Positions 43,172-51,331 of a stretch of DNA of 64,000 nucleotides are shown piece after piece. Within the stretch, counting starts at the first letter, position 1. Each line of letters begins with the position of its first letter. The translations under genes were made by a program, and so were the position numbers. The notes beneath the pieces are model-generated. The model saw only the letters and a list, made by a program, of their open reading frames with translations. It was not told the DNA's origin and did no database searches. The DNA comes from Thalassotalea profundi (GTDB lineage Bacteria; Pseudomonadota; Gammaproteobacteria; Enterobacterales; Alteromonadaceae), in NCBI RefSeq assembly GCF_014653195.1, contig NZ_BNAH01000013.1, forward strand, positions 62,001 through 126,000. Reading direction: 5' to 3'.

Positions 43172-43990
43172 TTATTGCTCCTTTTCTAATAATGAAAAGG
43201 TATAATCGACCATCTCAATTTGTTTAGATAAATGATCTTCTCCAAAACCATGAGTAACCCGTTCAGCTTCAATATTAATATATCGATAACCTTTCATTTC
43301 TGAATAGACAGATAAAGAACCATCATCTTCATTAGGATCCGTTGCTACGTTCGGATTTTGCAATACGGCATTCCAACCGTTTTGTTTCATGCTATTAAAA
43401 TCAGTTTTATCTGTCACAAAATACAAATCGTCTTCATCATCAGTGCCACTAGCCGTATCAATCAAATACTGGGCACCAGATGCTAACTTGGTCTGATACC
43501 GAATAATAGACACGTTACCGATACCATTTTTGCCATCGCCTTCAAAGCCATTGCTATTGTTATGCATAGCGACAATTGTCGACGGTGGTTTTTCACCACT
43601 TAATGCATCTAACACAAATTGGCTTAACGCTTCTGCACGTTTTTCGGCTTTGTTGATTAACGATACATTTTTACGGTGTTTAGGATTTGATTTTTTGAGG
43701 CTAGCAAGTCTACCAATCTTAGTAAACATTCTATTGGGGTCAATTTTGATTTTTTGATGGTCAATATCAAATGTAACAAGGCGTTTACCTTCTTGTCTTA
43801 AAACGACAAAAACGCCCCCTTTTTTAACGATTTGTTCAGCTACATATTTATTAGCAACAAACTCTGTTTCATGTGGTGCAAAAAAAGCCCAATCTTGTGA
43901 TGAATTATTATCGCCAACAACTTCTAAATAGATATTTGGCTGTTGAGGAAAGGTTAAAGCACTTGATAAAGCAAAAAGTAACGTGTGCAC
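43172..43990 (-). CDS. Unnamed zinc hydrolase of M14/AstE-like type, probably exported
   Basis: A 272-residue protein I cannot name. Its motifs fall in the order of M14/succinylglutamate-desuccinylase-type zinc enzymes: HxxE at H40-ET-E43 (FFAPHETEFVAN), a DxNRxF element at about 84-89 (DPNRMF), a third metal histidine at H143 (VAMHNNSNG) and a candidate catalytic glutamate at E241 or E243 (YINIEAERVTHG). The N-terminus (MHTLLFALSSALTFPQQPN) is short and hydrophobic, consistent with a signal peptide, and the enzyme is too short for classical carboxypeptidases. It is 11 bp after the LD-carboxypeptidase gene and probably in its operon, so a murein-peptide substrate is a reasonable inference. 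No experimental relative is known to me. Confidence 0.6.
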   Translation of the reverse strand: MHTLLFALSSALTFPQQPNIYLEVVGDNNSSQDWAFFAPHETEFVANKYVAEQIVKKGGVFVVLRQEGKRLVTFDIDHQKIKIDPNRMFTKIGRLASLKKSNPKHRKNVSLINKAEKRAEALSQFVLDALSGEKPPSTIVAMHNNSNGFEGDGKNGIGNVSIIRYQTKLASGAQYLIDTASGTDDEDDLYFVTDKTDFNSMKQNGWNAVLQNPNVATDPNEDDGSLSVYSEMKGYRYINIEAERVTHGFGEDHLSKQIEMVDYTFSLLEKEQ

Positions 43991-44001
43991 AATAATGACT
44001 C

Positions 44002-45060
44002 CTAACTAACCGCTGTTTCGGTTAATACTAATCGTTTATTGGTAGCATCGAGCATTGCCATTGCACCGACAGGAATCGTAGACATATCTTTAATATGGCC
44101 AATCATTACACCTTTTAAAACAGGAATATTTAAATCACCCAATCTATCTTTAATGACTTCTTCAATACTGAGTGAATCACCACGTGCGGTACAGTCTGTA
44201 CATTTACCAAAAGCAATACCCGCAAGTTTATCTAGTCGGCCTGCTATTTTTAAATGCGTTAGCATGCCATCGACACGATAGGGCGCTTCTTCAACATCTT
44301 CGAGGAATAGAATTTTACCGGTATAATCGGGTTCAAAAGGTGTACCTACAAGTTTTACCATTAACGATAGATTACCACCTATTAGCCTGCCTTTTGCTTT
44401 GCCTTTGGTGACTAATGTCAGCCTATTTTTTTGTTCTGCTTGACCTTCTTTGGGTTCAAATAAAGGTGGTGTACCAAGATCTAGGTTAGCTTTAGGTGTA
44501 AATAAAACGTCTTTAAAACCTTGCAAGGTATATTCACTAAAGTTTTGCTTAGCAATGGGGCCATGAAAGGTGACTAAACCTGTTTTGGTATAAATAGCGT
44601 TTAATAAGGCTGTAATATCACTATAACCGATAAACACCTTAGGGTTTTTAGCAATTACGTCATAATTTAAATAAGGGAGTATTCGAGGTGAACCATAACC
44701 GCCACGTAAACAAAAAATGCCATCAACACTTTTATCTTGGAACATGTCATTAATATCCCAAGCTCGCTGTTGATCATTTCCTGCAAGGTAACCATTACGT
44801 TGGAATATGTATTTGCCTTGCTTTACTTTAAAACCAAAGGATTTTAACACATCGATAGCAAAATGGATTTCTTGATCTTCCCATGTATTACTACTTGGAG
44901 CGATTAAGCCGATCGTATCACCTGCTTTTAAACGTTTTGGTTTAATTATAGCGTTTGGGTTTACACTGCTATTTACTTCAGCATTTACTATATTAGGTAA
45001 AAAGCTGGTGGCAATAGCAGAAGTTATCATTGCTTTAACAAAGGCGCGTCTATCAATCAT
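44002..45060 (-). CDS. ldcA: LD-carboxypeptidase (peptidase S66) with twin-arginine signal
   Basis: LD-carboxypeptidases remove the terminal D-alanine from murein tetrapeptides. From the ATG at 45060, with AGGAA about 7 nt upstream, the product has 352 residues; an earlier ATG at 45114 is unlikely. The catalytic triad of family S66 is visible as S147 (FIGYSDIT), E254 (FLEDVEEAPYRVDG) and H322 (MIGHIKDMSTIPVGA). The N-terminus MIDRRAFVKAMITSAIAT has a twin-arginine motif and a hydrophobic stretch ending NAE, so this copy should be exported by Tat, whereas E. coli LdcA is cytoplasmic. The zinc hydrolase gene follows 11 bp downstream. Confidence 0.9.
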   Translation of the reverse strand: MIDRRAFVKAMITSAIATSFLPNIVNAEVNSSVNPNAIIKPKRLKAGDTIGLIAPSSNTWEDQEIHFAIDVLKSFGFKVKQGKYIFQRNGYLAGNDQQRAWDINDMFQDKSVDGIFCLRGGYGSPRILPYLNYDVIAKNPKVFIGYSDITALLNAIYTKTGLVTFHGPIAKQNFSEYTLQGFKDVLFTPKANLDLGTPPLFEPKEGQAEQKNRLTLVTKGKAKGRLIGGNLSLMVKLVGTPFEPDYTGKILFLEDVEEAPYRVDGMLTHLKIAGRLDKLAGIAFGKCTDCTARGDSLSIEEVIKDRLGDLNIPVLKGVMIGHIKDMSTIPVGAMAMLDATNKRLVLTETAVS

Positions 45061-45225
45061 AATTATTCCTATTTTTCTTTTAACATAACAAAATAGCAAC
45101 CTGCAGCAAAGCAATATTATTACTATTTTTTCGTAAATTTAGAATTTTATAGTATTTTTTTATTACATGATTAACAATGCTCATGTATTTATAATTTATC
45201 TTTTAATAGGTAAGGTTAACAATTA

Positions 45226-46221
45226 ATGACAATACTAAACACTATTTCTAGAGTCACCATAACACATGCTCCTACTGCGTTAGAGTACATGCCTCAAATG
45301 TCAGCGTTACTTAATCGAAATCTCTATGTTAAAAGGGATGATTGTACTGGTTTAGCTGGAGGTGGCAATAAAACAAGAAAGTTAGAGTATTTGGTTGCTG
45401 ATGCATTAGCCAATAATGCAGACACGCTAGTAACTGTTGGTGGTATACAATCAAATCACGCAAGACAAACGGCGGCGGCCGCAGCAAAGTTTGGTTTAAA
45501 TTGTGAGTTAGTTTTAGAAGATGTGCAGGGCACACCAAAAACTGATTATTATAAAAATGGCAATGTATTATTAAACCATTTATTAGGCGCCAATATTCAT
45601 ACAGTTCCTGATGACCTTAAGAGTATTGATTATACCAAGGCGTTAATGAGCGAACTGAGCGAGCAAGGTAAAACGCCTTACTTAATTCCGGTAGGTGGCT
45701 CTAATGAGATTGGTAGTTTAGGTTATGTGCAATGTGCAGGCGAAATTATAACTCAGATACAAACGCAATCAATCACACTTGATCACATCGTGCTTGCTAG
45801 CGGAAGTGCTGGCACACAAGCAGGTTTACTCGCAGGATTAATCTTAGCTGATATTGATATTCCTGTTTTAGGAATTTGTGTTAGTCGTTCAGCATCAGAG
45901 CAAGTTACATTGGTCACTGAATTATTAGAAAAAACATTAACTTTACTTGGATTGGATAAAAACTTAGCTAAAAAGCGCGTATTTGCAAATGGTGATTATT
46001 ACGGCAAAGGTTATGGAATTCCTAATAAAGAAATGATCGAGGCGGTAAATCTTTGTGCGCAAAACGAAGGGCTTATATTAGATCCTGTGTATACAGGGAA
46101 AGGCATGGCTGGGTTAATTGATTTATGCCGGCAAAATAAGTTTATGCAAGATAGCAATATACTTTTTATCCATACAGGTGGGAGTCAAGGTGTTTTCGCT
46201 TATCAGGAAACATTTGCCTAA
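45226..46221 (+). CDS. dcyD: D-cysteine desulfhydrase (PLP-dependent, ACC-deaminase family)
   Basis: A 331-residue PLP enzyme of the tryptophan-synthase-beta fold. The Schiff-base lysine is K49 in GGGNKTRKLEYL; the phosphate loop is SGSAGTQAG at about 189-197. ACC deaminase and D-cysteine desulfhydrase differ at two sites: ACC deaminase has glutamate in DPVYEGK and leucine in HLGG, while this protein has threonine at both (DPVYTGK, IHTGGS). This favours D-cysteine desulfhydrase, which yields pyruvate, sulfide and ammonia. It is the first gene of a long rightward series of cell-wall-related genes and is divergent from ldcA. Why a D-cysteine enzyme is here is not clear. Confidence 0.82.
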   Translation: MTILNTISRVTITHAPTALEYMPQMSALLNRNLYVKRDDCTGLAGGGNKTRKLEYLVADALANNADTLVTVGGIQSNHARQTAAAAAKFGLNCELVLEDVQGTPKTDYYKNGNVLLNHLLGANIHTVPDDLKSIDYTKALMSELSEQGKTPYLIPVGGSNEIGSLGYVQCAGEIITQIQTQSITLDHIVLASGSAGTQAGLLAGLILADIDIPVLGICVSRSASEQVTLVTELLEKTLTLLGLDKNLAKKRVFANGDYYGKGYGIPNKEMIEAVNLCAQNEGLILDPVYTGKGMAGLIDLCRQNKFMQDSNILFIHTGGSQGVFAYQETFA

Positions 46222-46350
46222 ATAAAGTACGCATAGTTCGCAAAGCGCTAAGTTTGTAATAAAAAATTACTATTTATTTTTAATTGTTGAATAATCTATT
46301 AATATTTGTAAGTATGTCCTAGGTTAAAAAATTTGTCTTGAGGGTTAAAT

Positions 46351-47721
46351 ATGGAATGGTACTCGTTATTACCTCCAATTGTTGCTGTAGTCATTGTGTT
46401 ATGGAAAAAAGAAGTTATTTTAGCATTGCTATTGGCTATTTTTACCTCAGAGCTTTTATTATCTGAATTTGGCGGAGGAATGATTTTTCATGGTGCTATC
46501 GGCACTTTTGAACGCATTGTTGATATTTTCGGCTCGCCAGGTAATACCCGGATCCTTATGTTTAGTTTGATCATTGGTGCCGTATTAGCTTATATGCGCC
46601 ACTCTGGCGGCGTTACCGCTATGGTTGAATACGTTATTTCAAAAGGGTTAGGAAAAAATAAACGCCAAGTTGCATTTATGGCTAACTTTACAGGTATGGC
46701 TATTTTTATAGAAAGTAATTTGTCAGTGTTAACGGCAGGTATTGTTTCAAGAGGCTTGTTCGATCGTTATAAAATGAGCCGAGCAACACTCGCGTATATT
46801 ATAGATAGCAGCGCGGCGCCTATTTGTATTTTAGTTTTATTAAATGGTTGGGGAGCTTTCGTTTTAGGCTTATTAAGTAACTATGAATTTGAACAAAGTG
46901 CCGCAGAGGTAATGTGGGGCACTATATTATTAAATTTTTACCCGATTATTGCATTGATGATGGTGTGGTATACCGCTTTCACCGGTAATTTACATGGCCC
47001 ATTGGCTCGCTCGCAATCTTCAGCCGTTAAAGAGATAGAACAAAAGCATGAATTCGAACCTACCAAGGCAAGGTTTATGTTCGTGCCTTTAATTACCATG
47101 GTAGTTGGTATGGTTGGTTTTATGTTTTGGACCGGTGACGGGACGCTATCTGCGGGCAGTGGATCTAAATCTGTGTTATACGCAACCGTATCCGCGTGTT
47201 TAGTTGCTTATATAATGATGCTTTCTTCAAAAAGATTTACGCATCATCAACTGGTTAAAATTGGTTTTAATGGTATGGGTGAATTACTCCCATTAGTGAC
47301 TATTGTGCTTTTATCGTTAACATTAGGCGCAAGTTTAAAAATATTAGGCACAGGGGTTTACGTTGCTCAAATAGTTGGAGACTCTTTACCTATTTTCTTA
47401 ATTGCACCAATGTTATTTTTAGCCGGCGCTTTTATTGCCTTTTCAACCGGCACGTCTTGGGGAACATTTGCAATATTAATCCCAATTGGTGTGCCTTTAA
47501 TACAAGAGTTAGGTTTACCACCTTCGTTTATTATTGCCGCTATTCTTGGCGGTGGTGTATTTGGTGATCATTGTTCACCAATCTCAGATACAACAGCGGT
47601 CTCAGCTATCGCATCAGGATGCGAACTGTTAGAGCATGTTAAAACGCAACTACCTTACGCGTTATTTGGTGGGGCGTTAACATTAATTCTTTATACACTT
47701 TATGGCATTGCTTTTTTGTAA
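46351..47721 (+). CDS. NhaC-type Na+/H+ antiporter-family membrane protein
   Basis: A 456-residue inner-membrane protein with eleven or twelve hydrophobic helices. N-terminal pattern MEWYSLLPPIVAVVIVLWKK and the C-terminal signature GGGVFGDHCSPISDTTAVSA at about 406-425 are the NhaC-family fingerprint (GDHCSPISDTT). Family members exchange Na+ for H+, but several relatives move organic acids or amino acids (for example malate-lactate or arginine-ornithine type), so the ion-exchange role is not certain. In this position it could restore the sodium gradient used by the symporter at 54012, or carry a product of the pathway. It follows dcyD after 129 bp. Confidence 0.82.
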   Translation: MEWYSLLPPIVAVVIVLWKKEVILALLLAIFTSELLLSEFGGGMIFHGAIGTFERIVDIFGSPGNTRILMFSLIIGAVLAYMRHSGGVTAMVEYVISKGLGKNKRQVAFMANFTGMAIFIESNLSVLTAGIVSRGLFDRYKMSRATLAYIIDSSAAPICILVLLNGWGAFVLGLLSNYEFEQSAAEVMWGTILLNFYPIIALMMVWYTAFTGNLHGPLARSQSSAVKEIEQKHEFEPTKARFMFVPLITMVVGMVGFMFWTGDGTLSAGSGSKSVLYATVSACLVAYIMMLSSKRFTHHQLVKIGFNGMGELLPLVTIVLLSLTLGASLKILGTGVYVAQIVGDSLPIFLIAPMLFLAGAFIAFSTGTSWGTFAILIPIGVPLIQELGLPPSFIIAAILGGGVFGDHCSPISDTTAVSAIASGCELLEHVKTQLPYALFGGALTLILYTLYGIAFL

Positions 47722-47780
47722 GTGTTGATTACTTTTATTGAGCGTTTTATCAGAATAAGTAACTTTACAGGTACTAGATT

Positions 47781-49364
47781 ATGAAAATTATTCCTTTGTT
47801 AATATCGACGACATTACTGTCTTTTTCGCAGTCGGTATATGCACAAGTAAACCAATTTAATGAAGAAAAAATTGATACTTTGATACAACAAACACTTTCG
47901 ACTTTTAAAGTACCAGGTGCTGCCGTTGGAGTGATTAAAGATGGAGAAGTCTTATTAAGTAAAGGTTATGGGGTGCAAGATATTAACAAGAGTGATCTTG
48001 TTAACCAACATACATTATTTAAAATTGCTTCAACGACAAAAGCCTTTAACAGTGCAGCTTTAGCCATACTAATTGATCAAAACAAACTCAGTTGGGATAG
48101 TAAAGTTGTTGATATACTCCCCAATTTTGCTCTTTATGATGAATGGGTAACAAAAGAGTTTACTATCGCTGATTTACTCACGCATCGAAGTGGTTTAGCT
48201 AGATTTGCTGGCGACTTAATGTTGTGGCCGGAACCCGCTGGATTTAGTCGTGATGAAATTATCAATAATTTAAAGTTTTTAAAACCTGCATCTGGCTTTA
48301 GAAGCGAATATGCCTATGACAATTTGCTTTACATCGTTGCTGGTGAAATTGTCGCTAAAATCACCGGCATGTCGTGGGAAGAGTTTGTTGAAAAAAACAT
48401 TATGTCGCCTTTAGGTATGAAACGTTGTTTTGCAGGCCCTGTTCCTCAAAAAGACATGCATAATATTGCTCAACCTCATGGCTTGATAAACGAAAAAATT
48501 GAGATCATTAAACGTAATCAAACTTACCATAAAGATAGTGTTATGGCTGCTGCTGGTGGTATTAAATGCAGTGTTCAAGACTTACTGACTTGGGTAGATG
48601 TGCAATTAAATCGAGGTACTACTGCGGAAGGTTTTGAGCTTTTCAGTGAAGAGCAAAGCCGTACCATGTGGAAGCCGCATACCATATTATCTGTTTCTAA
48701 AAATGAAAAAAAATATGACAATACCAACTTTAAATCTTATGGGTTAGGTTGGGGCTTGGCTGATATGCATGGCTATAAACGTGTATCTCATACCGGAACC
48801 CTATCAGGAAACCTCGCTTACATCACTTTGATCCCTGAACTAGATTTAGGAGTGATCGTATTAATTAATCAAAACTCGTATTACGCGCGTGGCACTATTA
48901 TGAGTAGTATTTTGCAAATGTTTATGGATGTTGAACAAAAAGATTGGTTAGCTATTCAACTTGATAGACAGCAAAAGAAAATTGCGAGATTAAATGCTGC
49001 TAATGCCGCATCTCAACTAGAGCGCAACAAGAAGCCAGCAAGAGCAAGTGTACTTTTACCATTAGCATCCTATGTTGGTATTTATCAAGATCCTTGGTTT
49101 GGTCAAATCAAAGTCTCTATCAAAAATAAGCAATTACACTTTCAATCATTGAAATCAAAGAAATTAATTGGAGAAATGATAGAGCGAGAAGCTCATGACT
49201 TTATTGTTTGGTATGACGATAGAAGTCTAGAAGGTGATGCAATTGCACGATTTACTACCGATGAAAATAACAAGGTTATTGGATTGCTGATGGAACCTCT
49301 TAACGATGATACAGACGCAAGCTTTGATTACGATGATTTAAATTTCACTCGTATAGCCAATTAA
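47781..49364 (+). CDS. Exported serine hydrolase (beta-lactamase fold plus DUF3471-like tail)
   Basis: A 527-residue exported enzyme: signal peptide 1-21 (cleavage near VYA-QVN). The beta-lactamase-type active site has SxxK at S84-TT-K87 (KIASTTKAF) and YxN at about 181-184 (EYAYDNLLYI), with HTG at SHTGTLSG (about 337-343). The C-terminal 110 residues (VGIYQDPWFGQIKV, LKSKKLIGEM) match the DUF3471 tail common in such hydrolases. The best functional match in this context would be a D-aminopeptidase or DD-peptidase acting on murein peptides, but esterase-type members share every visible motif. It starts 59 bp after the antiporter gene and is followed 59 bp later by nagZ. Confidence 0.85.
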   Translation: MKIIPLLISTTLLSFSQSVYAQVNQFNEEKIDTLIQQTLSTFKVPGAAVGVIKDGEVLLSKGYGVQDINKSDLVNQHTLFKIASTTKAFNSAALAILIDQNKLSWDSKVVDILPNFALYDEWVTKEFTIADLLTHRSGLARFAGDLMLWPEPAGFSRDEIINNLKFLKPASGFRSEYAYDNLLYIVAGEIVAKITGMSWEEFVEKNIMSPLGMKRCFAGPVPQKDMHNIAQPHGLINEKIEIIKRNQTYHKDSVMAAAGGIKCSVQDLLTWVDVQLNRGTTAEGFELFSEEQSRTMWKPHTILSVSKNEKKYDNTNFKSYGLGWGLADMHGYKRVSHTGTLSGNLAYITLIPELDLGVIVLINQNSYYARGTIMSSILQMFMDVEQKDWLAIQLDRQQKKIARLNAANAASQLERNKKPARASVLLPLASYVGIYQDPWFGQIKVSIKNKQLHFQSLKSKKLIGEMIEREAHDFIVWYDDRSLEGDAIARFTTDENNKVIGLLMEPLNDDTDASFDYDDLNFTRIAN

Positions 49365-49423
49365 TTAATGTTGCTTTAACTCATAAAATAGCTTTATAAA
49401 ATCTACAATATTCGCGAGGAAAT

Positions 49424-51301
49424 ATGTTAAATCGTTTTAATGGCAAGATCATTTTAGCCGTAATGTTAGGTCTATTGGTAATACTAATTATCTGGTTCAA
49501 AGGGCAATTAGAAAGAAATGATATTGCAGAAAAAATAGCGCAAAAAATCATGCTAGATATTCGTTATTATTGTGCAGATACAAGTGAACTTGTAGATTTT
49601 AAAGATGAAAAAAAATGTATTACGCCAGTTACTGCTTTACATGATGACTTAAAAAACTTGATTAGTGATACTTCGTTAGGCTCAATTATTTTATTTGCTG
49701 AAAATTTCACTGATATAAAACAAACACTTAAATTAACTGAAGATCTACAGCAAGCTGCATTATCTGCTAAAAATGGCAAGCCCTTGTTAATTTCTGTTGA
49801 TCAAGAAGGCGGACGCGTTGTTAGATTACCTCGGGCTATTGCTACCTCTTTTAGCGGTAATATGGCTGTTGGTGCTACCTATGAAAATCATGGTATTCAC
49901 TATGCAACTGTGGTGGGAGAGGTGCTTGGCGCAGAACTTTCAGCATTAGGCATTAATGTGAATCATTCACCAGATGTTGATGTAAATATTAATCCAAATA
50001 ACCCTGTTATCAACGTTCGTTCATTTGGCGAAAACCCAGAAGTAGTAGCAAAACTCGGTAGCGCTATGCTTGAAGGACTTCAATCTAAGGGGGTTATAGG
50101 AACGCTCAAACACTTCCCCGGTCATGGCGACACTAATGTTGATAGTCATACTGGCTTACCTCAAGTGAATCACTCCTTTGAGGTGGTTGATGCGGTTGAT
50201 TTATTACCTTTTCAATATGCAATTGATCATAGCGATGTCAAAATGATAATGACCGCACATATTCAATATCCAGCGCTTGATGATTCTTTGTTAATGAATC
50301 GTCATGGTGAAAGTATGATTAAACCAGCGACCTTGTCGAAAGAGATTTTAACTGACTTGTTAAGAAAACGCATGGGGTTTAAGGGGGTTGTGATCACCGA
50401 TGCATTAAACATGGCAGGCATTTCGGATTTCTTTACACAAGAGGAAGCTGTGGTTCATACCTTTAATGCAGGAGCTGATATTGCCATGATGCCAATGAGT
50501 ATTAGACAGCCTTCAGATATTCCTAAATTTAAAGCATTACTTGATCTATTGGTTGATAAAGTTATTTCGGGCGAATTATCGTTAGAACAAGTATCGGCTT
50601 CAGCTGAACGTATTATTGCTTTAAAAGAAACAAGTATAAACCTTTCTAAAGATGATCTTGAAACTAAAGAAGCACATGCTAGTGCAACCCTAGCCACTAA
50701 AGAACATCGACTACAAGAACAATTATTGGCGCAAGAATCTATTGTAGAAATTAAGCCTAATCAAGAGATACCTAAACAACTACAGACTGCGCAAAAAATT
50801 CATTTAGTTTTTCCAAAGCAAGCGCAAGCTAATGCAATGTCGAGCGCCCTTAATAATATTTCAGCGCAATTAGGGAATGAATCTTGGTTAATAACAACAT
50901 CAAGCTTAGAAGAGATAAATTTATCAACCACTTTCAAAGAAATTGATAATAGTGATTTGATTATTGTAGCAAGTGATAACCAAGAAACCGCCGTAGAATT
51001 AGGTCAAGCCGTAGACATAGTTGCAGGGCATGTAAGCCGTGACATGAATAATGCAGATTTAACACTTACTGTTTTAAAGTATGCCAAAGAAAAAAGGCTC
51101 AATAGTGTCTTTATCTCACTTCAAGCGCCATATAACTTAGCTAAGTTTCAGCAAGTAGCTGATTGGGTGTTAGCGAGCTTCGATGGTAAAACTTATCAAA
51201 TGGTTGGCTCTAAAGAAGAAACGGGGGCTGTTTATCACAGCTTAGCGCAAATAATTACCGGACAAAGAGTAGCAAAGGGCGTTTTGCCAATCTCGATATA
51301 A
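49424..51301 (+). CDS. nagZ: Membrane-anchored beta-N-acetylhexosaminidase (GH3, NagZ-type)
   Basis: NagZ removes GlcNAc from GlcNAc-MurNAc fragments. The GH3 signature K229-H230-FPG-H234-G-D236 (then TNVDSHTGLP) and the nucleophile D326 (VITDALNM) are intact; the Asp/His dyad DSH in the flexible loop marks NagZ proper. The N-terminus (residues 9-26, IILAVMLGLLVILIIWF) is a signal anchor with no cleavage site, and about 230 residues follow the catalytic barrel. Gram-negative NagZ is normally cytoplasmic and about 340 residues; this 625-residue exported form resembles the layout of Bacillus subtilis NagZ. It is 30 bp before the NlpC/P60 gene. Confidence 0.9.
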   Translation: MLNRFNGKIILAVMLGLLVILIIWFKGQLERNDIAEKIAQKIMLDIRYYCADTSELVDFKDEKKCITPVTALHDDLKNLISDTSLGSIILFAENFTDIKQTLKLTEDLQQAALSAKNGKPLLISVDQEGGRVVRLPRAIATSFSGNMAVGATYENHGIHYATVVGEVLGAELSALGINVNHSPDVDVNINPNNPVINVRSFGENPEVVAKLGSAMLEGLQSKGVIGTLKHFPGHGDTNVDSHTGLPQVNHSFEVVDAVDLLPFQYAIDHSDVKMIMTAHIQYPALDDSLLMNRHGESMIKPATLSKEILTDLLRKRMGFKGVVITDALNMAGISDFFTQEEAVVHTFNAGADIAMMPMSIRQPSDIPKFKALLDLLVDKVISGELSLEQVSASAERIIALKETSINLSKDDLETKEAHASATLATKEHRLQEQLLAQESIVEIKPNQEIPKQLQTAQKIHLVFPKQAQANAMSSALNNISAQLGNESWLITTSSLEEINLSTTFKEIDNSDLIIVASDNQETAVELGQAVDIVAGHVSRDMNNADLTLTVLKYAKEKRLNSVFISLQAPYNLAKFQQVADWVLASFDGKTYQMVGSKEETGAVYHSLAQIITGQRVAKGVLPISI

Positions 51302-51331
51302 CCCAAACGAATTAGGATTTAATTAGGATTA

